64,000 bases of DNA from Caprella mutica. Taxonomy: Eukaryota > Arthropoda > Malacostraca > Amphipoda > Caprellidae. Shown piece by piece: positions 11,802-22,443 of this stretch. The first letter of the stretch is position 1, and each line of letters opens with the position of its first letter. Under the pieces are notes generated by a model. The model was not told the DNA's origin. It worked only from the letters and a program-made list of their open reading frames with translations, and did not search any database. The stretch is from NCBI GenBank assembly GCA_947561585.1, contig CANNZV010000340.1:186001-250000 (forward strand), in the 5' to 3' direction. The position numbers were made by a program, and so were the translations under genes.

Positions 11802-13066
11802 TAGGGTGCGGAAAAAGTCCCGGATCATATAAAAAAAATAATAAACTTATCACACAATATCTCAGTAAACCTATTTAACAGTTCTACCAATTATTTTTCA
11901 ATATGATCACCAGTGGCATCGATTACTCTCTTGAGTTTACCTCTGAAGTTCTTTACTGCGGCACGGAACGTTTCTTTGGGAATTTTGGCCCATTGTCGCT
12001 CGAGGCACTTCTTCAGAGTTTCCGTACTATCATGAGTTGTAGTGCACGCTTTCTTCTCCAAGATGGACCACACACAAAAGTCCATAGGGTTCAGGTCCAG
12101 TGATGAAGGAGGCCACAATTCCTTCCTCCAAAACGCAGGAAAGTGACGCTCACACCAATCCTGACTTTTGTTCGCTGTGTGCGAGGGTGCACTGTTCTGT
12201 TGGTAAAAGGCCTGTCCTTGAAGTGCTTCATCATCTCGACTTGTCCTGGAGTCAAAATATCCTCGATATACGATTTCGCGTTCACTTTAGCGTCTTCTTT
12301 GACGAAAATGAGAGGAGATCTCCAACTCTCAAAGATGGCAGCCCAAACCATCACAGAGGCAGGCTTTTGGCGACGGAAAACAGTCTTTACGGATGAAGAT
12401 ATACTGTCAGCACTTTTTGCCAAAAATCTGTCGTTCTGAGAGTTGAATTTGGCCTCCACAGTGAACATTTTCTCATCCGAAAAGACGATCTCACCAGCCT
12501 GCGTAACTTCTTTCATTGCATTCAAAAGAATATTTGATCTGTCCAGCCTCTTCTGTTTCTGCAAGTCCGTGACCTGTTGTATGTTGGTCATTTTGAAGGG
12601 GGACAACTTGAGGTCTTCTTTGACGATGGTTCGCACATTTTTTTTCGTCGATATCCATACTCTTAGCCATCTTTCTCATGCTTCGCTTGGGGTTCCTCCT
12701 TATCCGCTCCCTAATGGCTTTGATTTTGGTTAGAGTGCGTGCATTGCGGGGTCGTCCACACCTGGGTCGATCACCTGTTGTCTCTAGTTCTTGGTAGCGT
12801 TTAACAGCATCCCAATGAGTCGATTTCGGTGCTTTTAACAGCTTAACAATCTCTGGGTTTGTCTTCCCTGCGCAGTGTAGCTGAATAATAGCCTCACGTT
12901 GACTCATTTTTACAAAAGAAAATGTTAATTTATCAAAATTTAGACCGGGAACATTGAAGTATATGATTATAGGAAGAAAATGAGATATAAATGGATAAAT
13001 TTAGTAAATAAATAACATCCTTAATTTAAAAAATAAAATTTGATCGGGGACTTTCTTCGCACCCTG
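11802..13066 (-). mobile_element. Mariner-type transposon, complete ends, inactive
   Basis: This 1265-bp element is bounded by TA (11800-11801 and 13067-13068). Its terminal inverted repeats of about 27 bp are TAGGGTGCGGAAAAAGTCCC (left) and, inverted, CAGGGTGCGAAGAAAGTCCC (right), followed by GATCA on both sides. Size, TA target and ends are normal for the Tc1/mariner superfamily. The single transposase gene is on the minus strand and is broken. Confidence 0.92.
11891..12907 (-). pseudogene. Mariner-type transposase, frameshifted
   Basis: A transposase of about 339 codons on the minus strand, ATG at 12907 and TAA at 11891-11893. The N-terminal part has paired helix-turn-helix character and GRPRNARTL. 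The catalytic domain shows VFSDEKMF (first Asp), then QQNSAPSHTANKS where family members have QQD (second Asp replaced by Asn), and SLDLNPMDF with the third Asp. The second-to-third spacing is 37 residues, the DD37D (mori/maT) arrangement. Two frame breaks are visible: one in an A-run near 12640 and one near 12207. The frameshifts and the lost Asp make it non-functional. Confidence 0.9.
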
Positions 13067-13068
13067 TA

Positions 13069-13260
13069 AACAATATCCATCCTATATAGAAATTTTAATA
13101 TTTCACCTCTTACACCTCTCACACCTCTCTCTCTCTTTCTCTTCTCAAGGTTTCACCTCTCACACCTCTCTCTCTCTCTTCTCTAGGTTGCACCTCTTAC
13201 ACCTCTCACATCTCTTACACCTCTCACACCTCTCTCTCCTCTAGGTTACACCTCTTCACT
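13069..13260. repeat. Degenerate cacctctcacacctctctct repeat
   Basis: 13103-13254 is a loose mix of CACCTCTTACACCTCTCAC and CTCTCTCT runs. It resembles the array at 9247-10611 and lies on the other side of the mariner-containing segment. It ends with CTCTCTCCTCTAG, which could serve as a splice acceptor for the candidate exon that follows. Confidence 0.7.
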
Positions 13261-13410
13261 ATGCTGCAGGCTTACTCCACCCTCGTCACCCTTTTCACCA
13301 CATCCGTCACCACCATCTTCTCCACCATATCAGCCGCGGTGTACGCACTCTTCTCGAGTACAGACAGCGGGGAACCTATTGTCTACAACTTCACTGCCCA
13401 GGGAGAATAG
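13261..13410 (+). other. Candidate short coding segment, 49 codons
   Basis: From ATG at 13261 to TAG at 13408, the + strand encodes 49 residues: a hydrophobic, Thr/Ser-rich stretch (MLQAYSTLVTLFTTSV...) that could be a signal peptide or membrane segment, then GEPIVYNFTAQGE with one N-glycosylation sequon (NFT). It is GC-richer than its surroundings, with many C-ending codons, and is preceded by an acceptor-like CTCTCCTCTAG at 13234-13244. I do not recognise the family. It could be a terminal exon, a first exon whose donor was overrun by the following array, or chance. Confidence 0.3.
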
Positions 13411-14447
13411 ACACCTGTAGGTGAGTGTAGACACCTGTAGGTGAGTGTAGACACCTGTAGGTGAGTGTAGACACCTGTAGGTGAGTGTAGACACCTGTAG
13501 GTGAGTGTAGACACCTGTAGGTGGGTGTAGACACCTGTAGGTGGGTGTAGACACCTGTAGGTAGGTGTAGACACCTGTAGGTGGGTGTAGACACCTGTAG
13601 GTGGGTGTAGACACCTGTAGGTGAGTGTAGACACCTGTAGATGAGTGTAGACACCTGTAGGTGAGTGTAGACACCTGTAGGTGAGTGTAGACACCTGTAG
13701 GTGAGTGTAGACACCTGTAGGTGGGTGTAGACACCTGTAGGTGGGTGTAGACACCTGTAGGTGGGTGTAGACACCTGTAGGTGGGTGTAGACACCTGTAG
13801 GTGGGTGTAGACACCTGTAGGTGGGTGTAGACACCTGTAGGTGGGTGTAGACACCTGTAGGTGGGTGTAGACACCTGTAGGTGGGTGTAGACACCTGTAG
13901 GTGGGTGTAGACACCTGTAGGTGGGTGTAGACACCTGTAGGTGAGTGTAGACACCTGTAGGTGAGTGTAGACACCTGTAAGTGAGTGTAGACACCTGTAG
14001 GTGGGTGTAGACACCTGTAGGTGGGTGTAGACACCTGTAGGTGGGTGTAGACACCTGTAGGTGGGTGTAGACACCTGTAGGTGAGTGTAGACACCTGTAG
14101 GTGAGTGTAGACACCTGTAGGTTAGTGTAGACACCTGTAGGTGAGTGTAGACACCTGTAGGTGAGTGTAGACACCTGTAGGTGAGTGTAGACACCTGTAG
14201 GTGGGTGTAGACACCTGTAGGTGGGTGTAGACACCTGTAGGTGGGTGTAGACACCTGTAGGTGAGTGTAGACACCTGTAGGTGAGTGTAGACACCTGTAG
14301 GTGAGTGTAGACACCTGTAGGTGAGTGTAGACACCTGTAGGTGAGTGTAGACACCTGTAGGTGAGTGTAGACACCTGTAGGTGAGTGTAGACACCTGTAG
14401 GTGAGTGTAGACACCTGCAGATGAGTGTAGACACCTGCAAGTGAGGG
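13411..14447. repeat. 20-bp minisatellite with donor-like GTAGGTGAGTG
   Basis: About 52 copies of a 20-bp unit, ACACCTGTAGGTGAGTGTAG, in strict register. The main variant has GGTGGGTG in place of GGTGAGTG; variant blocks alternate. Each GTGAGT copy has the AG/GTGAGT form of a 5' splice site. On the opposite strand each unit reads CTCACCTACAG, acceptor-like. Three minus frames stay open over 250-360 codons (THLQVSTLTYRCLHSPTGVY) only because the unit lacks stops. Confidence 0.96.
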
Positions 14448-16014
14448 CCTACACTGCTCTACTATCACTCACTGGTTGTTGTTATTCATTTTACATTATT
14501 TTTTTGTAGGACAAGCTAATTAATTTCTGGCAGACCTCACTTTAATTACCAAAATTTGACTCGGTCTTCTCATAAATGGTTATTAGACCGAGATATATTG
14601 CAAATAACTTTATAATTGCTACTCCTTAATTAAACATTTCATTATAATAAGACAATTGTTTTAAAGGTTCGATTAAGCATTTACAGTGTTCAAGTATTTA
14701 ATTGTTACCAGAATTAGTTGATACTCTGATATTAAAGTTAAAGTACTGAATGCATTGAAGGTTTTGAGAATTAAATAGATACTTTGATTTATAGCATTGT
14801 GTTACATTTAACAAATAGTAATTCTATGCTCTGTGAAATATTTTAGGCAGTAGGCTCTATACGTATGATCCAAGTTATTGGTTGGGTTTACATTTTCTAC
14901 AACAGAATTTTATTTTATTTTTTATTTTTATTTAATATTTATTCAAATTGGAGACATTAATAACTGAAGGTATCATGGATAAATACAGGTTATACAATGT
15001 ATATTATATATATAATTTACGAGTCCGAAAATATGGAACCGTGCGATAACAAGGAACTTACCCTGAAATGGGACATTTCGATTAGCAATCTAAGTTTAAA
15101 TTATCTATAAAGTGAGTTTTGATCGTCTTATTTGCAGCTTTTCATTGTGACTTTAAAGAGAAAAAAAACACATAATGACCAAAATAATTGTCCAAAGAAG
15201 AGAAGATATCTCTCGAACCGAAGAGAAAAAAAATAAAGTGTTGAATGGGTTGGATATTCGAATGGAATTGCTAGAAGATGTGTGTATACTGTCTAATTGA
15301 GCATTATAATAGTCATTATTTAAATTTCTTCTTTCATGATTAAACCTGAACAAATTGCTTCTAATGATCTCATCTGAATAAAAATATTGATGTTTATGGT
15401 AGTTACCTTGAAATAATCACCTAAAGAACTTGTCTCCAATTTCTATGTCTACGAATTGTAATAACATTGAGACATGCCTTGTAATTATTACAGCTGTTAT
15501 AAAAGCGGGGCCTGCCTGTATTACATTATCTGCCCACGAAATCCCATAAATTTGAAAAATGATTATAATATTTAAAGCCTATTTCCGGTTAAGTTTCTTT
15601 CTGCAATCTGTTTAAATGCGACTTCATTTTACATTAAATCACGTGCCACTTCATTAAACTCAAAAGAAGTCAAAGTAAATATTCTCTTCTGTCTCTAGAA
15701 TATTATTATTAAATGTCCCAAGAGAATGGAATTGCTTGAATAAATATAGTGAGTTCTATTTATTCTACATTAAATTGAAATAACTCTATACATTAACCTT
15801 TCATCGCTCTAGTGATCACATTTACTTACTTAAACTTAGTATGAAAACATGTTTGCTGAGCAATACAGAGTTAAATTACAAACAAATAAGTATAACAATT
15901 TAAATGTATATTTGATAATATTAATAAAACTCTATTCTTTCCAACTGAATTTGGAGGTTAGCTCAGTTTCTACTGCCCTAACTAGGCCGGCCTACAGGCA
16001 GTCTGTCTCTCAAC
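14448..16014. other. AT-rich unique sequence, no gene seen
   Basis: About 1.6 kb without a tandem array, which is long for this window. I found no motif-bearing frame, transposon end or RNA gene. Confidence 0.5.
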
Positions 16015-17005
16015 TGCTCTAACTAGTGCCTGTCTCTCAACTGCTTTAACTAGTGCCTGTCTCATTTCAATCCCTAACTAGTGCCTGTCTCATTTCTCGG
16101 CCCTAACTACGTGGGCAAACAATTGGGCGCAAGACAATTGGGCCACGACAAATAGGCCCACCGACAATTGGGCCCAAGACAGTTTCGCCCAGGACAATTG
16201 GGCCCCACGACAATTGGGCCCTACGACAATTAGGCCTCTAGATAATTGGGCCCCAATTGTCGTGGGGCCCAATTGTCGTGGGGACCGATTGTCCTGGGCC
16301 CAAATGTCGGTGGGCCCAATTGTCGGCGGGCCCAATTGTCGGTGCACCCCTTAACTAGTGCCTGTCTCATTTCAATGCTCTAACTAGTGCCTGTCTCATT
16401 TCAATGCCCTAACTAGTGCCTGTCTCATTTCAATGCCCTAACTAGTGCCTGTCTCATTTCAATGCCCTAACTAGTGCCTGTCTCATTTCAATCCCTAACT
16501 AGTGCCTGTCTCATTTCAATCCCTAACTAGTGCCTGTCTCATTTCAATCCCTAACTAGTGCCTGTCTCATTTCAATCCCTAACTAGTGCCTGTCTCATTT
16601 CAATCCCTAACTAGTGCCTGTCTCATTTCAATCCCTAACTAGTGCCTGTATCATTTCAATCCCTAACTAGTGCCTGTCTCATTTCAATCCCTAACTAGTG
16701 CCTGTCTCATTTCAATCCCTAACTAGTGCCTGTCTCATTTCAATCCCTAACTAGTGCCTGTCTCATTCCAATGCCCTAACTAGTGCCTGTCTCATTCCAA
16801 TGCCCTAACTAGTGCCTGTCTCATTTCAATCCCTAACTAGTGCCTGTCTCATTTCAATCCCTAACTAGTGCCTGTCTCATTCCAATGCCCTAACTAGTGC
16901 CTGTCTCATTCCAATGCCCTAACTAGTGCCTGTCTCATTCCAATGCCCTAACTAGTGCCTGTCTCGTTTCAATGCCCTAACTAGTGCCTGTCTCGTTTCA
17001 ATCCC
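16015..17005. repeat. 28-29-bp minisatellite (ccctaactagtgcctgtctc)
   Basis: Units of CCCTAACTAGTGCCTGTCTC plus ATTTCAAT (28 bp), or with one extra G (29 bp), about 26 copies. The array is interrupted at 16111-16347 by a palindromic foldback element; repeat sequence resumes in phase on the far side (CCCTTAACTAGTGCC). Confidence 0.95.
16111..16347. mobile_element. Foldback-like element 2, palindromic, inside an array
   Basis: 237 bp that fold almost entirely on themselves. The left end reads GTGGGCAAACAATTGGG; the right end, inverted, GTGCACCGACAATTGGG. Both arms are tandem 14-15-bp units of GGGCCCAATTGTCGT type and meet near 16243. There is almost no spacer. It sits in the CCCTAACTAGTGCC array, and CCCTAACTA (left) and CCCTTAACTA (right) flank it, an apparent but imperfect 8-10-bp duplication that the tandem context blurs. 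The terminal bases GTGCAC.GACAATT match element 1. Confidence 0.8.
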
Positions 17006-17577
17006 TGGCTCTCAATCTGCTCATCTCTCCCCGGGAGACTCTCTTAATTTGCAATTTAGATTGAGATACACTGTGCCATTTATTTCAACTCTCGCCTGTA
17101 CTTCATTTACTGGTACACAGCCTAGGGAGCTTTTATCTTTAGGTGCATTTCATTTACTATCACCTCTCCATTTTCCTCTTCCATCCGTTAGTGCAGTAAG
17201 CTGTGTTAGTGTTGCTTTTCGTCACATTCCTTGGTAAGCGACTGTATTAACAGAGTAGCTTTTCTGCATCCATGAGCTCTATCATCGACTAGTTACGAGT
17301 GACTTATTTTCTAATTCTCTTCTTCTGCAAGTCCCTTGTATTTCTTTTCCTGTGGACATCAGCACAGTGACTGTTTAAAGCAGACGTTAACCCCAACTCA
17401 ATTAGGCAAATGCTCCTCTTGCAAATAAAGTAAATAGGTTGTGTTTCCACACACTCACAGTAGTGGCAATGTTGTATTCCAAAGTTAAGTCGAGGACTCA
17501 TTTCCGCCAGGAGGGGATTTGGAGGGATATAGAGGAGGCAAACTGCGGTCAAGGGATTTCCTCCTATTGGACCTATT
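17006..17577. repeat. Dispersed repeat copy (relatives near 51250 and 63400)
   Basis: 17112-17200 and 17245-17280 share wording with the other two places: CAGCCTAGGGA (also 51877), TTTTCCTCTTCCATCCGTTA (also 51319), and AGTAGCTTTTCTGCATCCATGA (also 63522). Another weaker word is AAGCAGACGT (17379 and 63590). A minus frame of 82 codons (17304-17552) is likely part of this repeat. The nature of the parent element is unknown. Confidence 0.55.
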
Positions 17578-17832
17578 GCAGTAGCTCCTCATTGCAGTAA
17601 CTCCTCATTGCAGTAGCTCCTCATTGCAGTAGCTCCTCCTTGCAGTAGCTCCTCCTTGCAGTAGCTCCTCATTGCAGTAGCTCCTCCTTGTAGTAGCTCC
17701 TCCTTGTAGTAGCTCCTCATTGCAGTAGCTCCTCCTTGCAGTAGCTCCTCCTTGCAGTAGCTCCTCATTGCAGTAACTCCTCCTTGTAGTAGCTCCTCCT
17801 TGTAGTAGCTCCTCATTGCAGTAGCTCCTCAT
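17578..17832. repeat. 16-bp minisatellite (tgcagtagctcctcct)
   Basis: About 16 copies of TGCAGTAGCTCCTCCT with CCTCAT and TGTAGT variants. Two minus frames (RSYCKEELLQGGATAM) are repeat products. The microsatellite (AAAC)n lies just beyond at 17903-17923. Confidence 0.93.
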
Positions 17833-18192
17833 AACAAAAGAAAGCGGGACTTTCCCTCACGTTTGTGTGATTACAGATTTTATTCTCAATTGTTACTATA
17901 TAAAACAAACAAACAAACAAACATGTTATTTTTCAAATACAAATCACTTGAAACTCATCAATAAGTAACTTTGAGTTCGATTTACTGTGTACCGGTATGA
18001 CTGCTATTGGCAACAGATTGCTTTTCTCTTTCTTCTGATAGGGGAGACTATCTATCTATTGAGAGTATCTGTCTATGACATGCACTGTCACTGACGGTTC
18101 TATCTACTAGGCAATGGTTCAGTGGGCCTCTAGCTATACGCTTCATTGGACCATTGATTAGGGAGAGAAAAGAAACAGATTCGATTTACCCT
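17833..18192. other. Unique sequence, no gene seen
   Basis: Contains the (CAAA)n run at 17903-17923; otherwise nothing is recognised. Confidence 0.5.
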
Positions 18193-19070
18193 TCACTGTG
18201 CACTTTATTTACAACTATTGGTGGTTGTTTTAACCCTTCACTGTGCACTTTATACTATTGGTGGTTGTTTTAACCCTTCACTGTGCACTTTATTTACTAC
18301 TATTGGTGGTAGTTTTAACCCTTCACTGTGCACTTTATTTACAACTATGGTGGTTGTTTTAACCCTTCACTGTGCACTTTATTTACAACTATTGGTGGTT
18401 GTTTTAACCCTTCACTGTGCACTTTATACTATTGGTGGTTGTTTTAACCCTTCACTGTGCACTTTATTTACTACTATTGGTGGTAGTTTTAACCCTTCAC
18501 TGTGCACTTTATTTACAACTATGGTGGTTGTTTTAACCCTTCACTGTGCACTTTATTTACAACTATTGGTGGTTGTTTTAACCCTTCACTGTGCACTTTA
18601 TACTATTGGTGGTTGTTTTAACCCTTCACTGTGCACTTTATTTACTACTATTGGTGGTAGTTTTAACCCTTCACTGTGCACTTTATTTACAACTATGGTG
18701 GTTGTTTTAACCCTTCACTGTGCACTTTATTTACAACTATTAGTGGTTGTTTTAACCCTTCACTGTGCACTTTATTTACAACTATTGGTGGTTGTTTTAA
18801 CCCTTCACTGTGCACTTTATTTACAACTATTGGTGGTTGTTTTAACCCTTCACTGTGCACTTTATTTACAACTATTGGTGGTTGTTTTAACCCTTCACTG
18901 TGCACTTTATTTACAACTATTGGTGGTTGTTTCAATCCTTCACTGTACACTTTATTTACTACTATTGGTGGTTGTTTTAACCCTTCACTGTGCACTTTAT
19001 TTACAACTATTGGTGGTTGTTTTAACCCTTCACTGTGCACTTTATTTACAACTATTGGTGGTTGTTTTGT
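18193..19070. repeat. 45-bp minisatellite with GTGCACTTTATTTACAAC
   Basis: About 19 copies of a 45-bp unit with GGTGGTTGTTTTAACCC and TCACTGTGCACTTTATTTAC. A shorter variant lacks TTACAAC, and the first nine units follow a repeated four-unit cycle, a higher-order repeat. Since 45 is a multiple of three, 15-residue periodic frames stay open on both strands; these are not genes. Confidence 0.95.
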
Positions 19071-19396
19071 AGGAAATTGTTTCCAGTAATTCATTTGGTA
19101 TAAGTTCTTTCATTTTAAAGTTTGAATAGGCTTCCAAATATTTGATAATTGCAGACCAGGCAGTAAAGCGTTAACACTAGTTTTCTTTTACTTCTACCAA
19201 GTACAAAAATAAAAACAAATCTCTCTCCCCCCGCCCCCCCTCTCCCCACTACTGAATTCATGGTATTTAGGAAGTCACTGAGATGAATTGGGTAGGAATT
19301 TGCATGGAGGGGGGGGGGGGTATTGGATAAGATAACGATAAGCTGAAGCAATAGTGAGCGGACAAATTTCCTACAGATACATGCCCACACATAAAA
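19071..19396. other. Unique sequence with C and G homopolymer runs
   Basis: Holds CCCCCGCCCCCCC near 19218 and a run of G near 19310-19320. The runs may be assembly-sensitive. No gene is seen. Confidence 0.5.
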
Positions 19397-20990
19397 GGCC
19401 TAAAGAACATAATGCCCCCGGAAAAAATGCCTAACGGGAAAAGTGCCTAACGGGAAAAGTGCCTAACGGGAAAAGTGCCTAACAGGAAAAGTGCCTAACG
19501 GAAAAAGTGCCTAACGGAAAAAATGCCTAACGGGAAAAGTGCCTAACGGAAAAAGTGCCTAACGGAAAAAATGCCTAACGGGAAAAGTGCCTAACGGGAA
19601 AAGTGCCTAACGGAAAAAGTGCCTAACGGAAAAAATGCCTAACGGGAAAAGTGCCTAACGGAAAAAGTGCCTAACGGAAAAAATGCCTAACGGGAAAAGT
19701 GCCTAACGGAAAAAGTGCCTAACGGAAAAAATGCCTAACGGGAAAAGTGCCTAACGGAAAAAGTGCCTAACGGAAAAAGTGCCTAACGGAAAAAATGCCT
19801 AACGGGAAAAGTGCCTAACGGAAAAAGTGCCTAACGGAAAAAATGCCTAACGGGAAAAGTGCCTAACGGAAAAAGTGCCTAACGGAAAAAATGCCTAACG
19901 GGAAAAGTGCCTAACGGGAAAAGTGCCTAACGGAAAAAGTGCCTAACGGAAAAAATGCCTAACGGGAAAAGTGCCTAACGGAAAAAGTGCCTAACGGAAA
20001 AAATGCCTAACGGGAAAAGTGCCTAACGGAAAAAGTGCCTAACGGAAAAAATGCCTAACGGGAAAAGTGCCTAACGGAAAAAGTGCCTAACGGAAAAAAT
20101 GCCTAACGGAAAAAGTGCCTAACGGAAAAAATGCCTAACGGACAAAATGCCTAATGGACAAAATGCCTAACGGACAAAATGCCTAACGGAAAAAGTGCCT
20201 AACGGAAAAAATGCCTAACGGACAAAATGCCTAACGGACAAAATGCCTAACGGAAAAAATGCCTAACGGAAAAAGTGCCTAACGGAAAAAATGCCTAACA
20301 GAAAAAATGCCTAACGGACAAAATGCCTAACGGACAAAATGCCTAACGGACAAAAGGCCTAACGGACAAATTGCCTAACGGAAAAAATGCCTAACGGACA
20401 AAATGCCTAACGGACAAAATGCCTAACGGACAAAATGCCTAATGGACAAAATGCCTAACGGACAAAATGCCTAACGGACAAAATGCCTAACGGACAAAAT
20501 GCCTAACGGACAAAATGCCTAACGGACAAAATGCCTAACGGACAAAATGACTAACGGACAAAGTGCCTAACGGACAAAGTGCCTAACGGACAAAATGCCT
20601 AACGGACAAAATGCCTAACGGACAAAATGCCTAACGGACAAAATGCCTAACAGATAAAATGCCTAACAGATAAAATGCCTAACGGACAAAATGCCTAACG
20701 GACAAAATGCCTTACGGACAAAATGCCTAACGGACAAAATGCCTAACGGACAAAATGCCTAACGGACAAAATGACTAACGGACAAAGTGCCTAACGGACA
20801 AAGTGCCTAACGGACAAAATGCCTAACGGACAAAATGCCTAACGGACAAAATGCCTAACGGACAAAATGCCTAACAGTTAAAATGCCTAACAGATAAAAT
20901 GCCTAACAGATAAAATGCCTAACGGACAAAATGCCTAACGGATAAAATGCCTAATGGACAAAATGTCCACGGAAAAGTGCCTACGGACAA
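19397..20990. repeat. 16-bp minisatellite (gcctaacggacaaaat), left arm of element 3
   Basis: About 98 units in strict 16-bp register. The left half is dominated by CGGGAAAAGT and CGGAAAAAGT forms in a repeating two- or three-unit pattern; the right half by CGGACAAAAT. A block with ATGACTAACGG and AACAGATAAAATGCC recurs near 20545 and 20770, showing duplication of a multi-unit block. Confidence 0.95.
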
Positions 20991-21284
20991 AATGTATTGT
21001 ATTTATAAACTTATTTCCAGTATTGGAACAATAGACAAAGATTTCTAATAAGTGAGAACAAGGGGAAACAAAGAGCTATCACATTGAATATGAATATTTG
21101 TAACTCAGTGTGCTTAGTGTAAACACTGTCTTATTTCGCTGTGTTTGTGATTTATTAATAATGTGCTTCCTTCCTCTATTTTAAATTTTTGTATTGATTA
21201 TTTTATTAGATAGCTAGAATCATCTTCTAATCATTTTGTGGCATTTTGTCAGTTAGATTTGTCAGTTAGCTATTTTGTTCGTCG

Positions 21285-21545
21285 AACATTTTTTTCGTTA
21301 GGCATATTTCTCGTTAGACATTTTGTTCGTTAGACATTTTGTCCTTTAGTCATTTTATCCGTTAGGCATTTTATCCGTTAGGCATTTTATCCGTTAGGCA
21401 TTTTATCCGTTAGGCATTTTATCCGTTAGGCATTTTATCCGTTAGGCATTTTATCCGTTAGGCATTTTATCCGTTAGGCATTTTGTTCGATAGGCATTTT
21501 GACCGTGAGGCATTTTGACCGTGAGGCATTTTGACCGTGAGGAAT
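21285..21545. repeat. 16-bp minisatellite, inverted right arm of element 3
   Basis: About 16 units of ATTTTATCCGTTAGGC, the reverse complement of the left-arm unit, becoming ATTTTGACCGTGAGGC at the outer end. Confidence 0.9.
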
Positions 21546-21561
21546 TTTGTCCTAGTACCAC

Positions 21562-22035
21562 ATTAATTAGGGTGCTGTGGAGACAAAATCGTTAAAGACA
21601 CAATTTATTGAAATTATTCTATTGAAATGTAATATTTTCTTTTTATATTGATAAAATAGAAATAATTGTTATGATTTTTAGCATTTTTCTTATTCGTTAA
21701 CAATATTCTTTTTTTCTCCTTAACTTGCTTCGTCTTTGCATCCTTTGGCATAACACAAGGATAATATTAGTTAATATGTAATGGTTAGAGTGGCGCTATG
21801 ATAAGTGATTGTCTATCATTTTTGTTGAGAGCTGCAACAGAAAATAATCCAAAGAGCACACAGTCAATTGATGCAATGACTGTCCGTGTGATGGCGCTGT
21901 CTCTTTGCATTGGTTATCATTTAAGAGTCTCAACTGTAAATATAACTCATTGTAAAACTATAAGAAATGCAATACATGTTTATGCTCACTAGAGTAGGTT
22001 CTGAGTTATCGAACTGTGTCACATTTTCGATCTTA
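21562..22035. other. AT-rich unique sequence, no gene seen
   Basis: A 64-codon + frame (21798-21992) has no recognisable motif. Nothing else is identified. Confidence 0.5.
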
Positions 22036-22227
22036 CAGTGGAACTCCTCTATAGTGAATTTTAACTAGTTCACTATAGCGAAGTGAATTTACTTCACTGA
22101 CCTTTTCATGGCAGTACACACAAAATATTTTTTTAAATAAATTCATTATACGCGCATTTCATTTCTCATGACTCTAAAAATCAGGATGGTTCACTACACA
22201 TGACTTCATTATAGAGGAGTTGTACTG
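22036..22227. mobile_element. MITE with pogo/Tigger-like ends
   Basis: Starts CAGTGGAACTCCTCTATAGT after TA (22034-22035) and ends, inverted, CAGTACAACTCCTCTATAAT. These CAGT..AAC.TCTATA ends resemble the TIRs of pogo/Tigger-type elements (TA target). Interior about 150 bp, non-coding. The right-hand TA is displaced by one base. A second relic with the same end (GAGGAGGTCTACTG then TA at about 22428-22443) lies just downstream. Confidence 0.6.
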
Positions 22228-22329
22228 GTATAACTAATTTACTATGCATAGGAATTTTGTATTCCTATACCTAATACTAATTTCCTATACATGTATAGAG
22301 ATTCATAGAAAACTCATGGCCATTAGTGG

Positions 22330-22443
22330 CAGACTAAACTAAATGTGTTCACTATAGAGTACAGATGTTAAATCATTATACAGGAGTCTACTAATCAGAA
22401 TGATTCACTATACAGAAGTTCATTAAAGAGGAGGTCTACTGTA
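22330..22443. mobile_element. Second decayed MITE relic
   Basis: Contains ATTCACTATACAGAAGTTCA and ends GAGGAGGTCTACTG followed by TA, matching the right end of the MITE at 22036-22227. The left end is not clear. Confidence 0.4.

Larger units (their letters stand above)
19397..21561. mobile_element. Foldback-like element 3 with long tandem-repeat arms
   Basis: The left arm (19397-20990) is about 98 copies of GCCTAACGGACAAAAT or GCCTAACGGGAAAAGT. The right arm (about 21285-21561) is the reverse complement (ATTTTATCCGTTAGGC). About 290 bp of AT-rich unique sequence separates them. The right terminus, inverted, reads GTGGTACTAGGACAAAATT, close to the element 1 right end (GTGGGTCTAGGACATTTCG). 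The left terminus is probably near GCCCCCGGAAAAAATGCC at about 19414, but no clean duplication was found, so the left boundary is approximate. The arms are very unequal, so one expanded after insertion. Confidence 0.7.

Noticed and set aside
13330..14468. Minus-strand THLQVSTLTYRCLHSP repeat protein
   Set aside because: Three overlapping frames are open over the same 20-bp array; no non-repeat domain.
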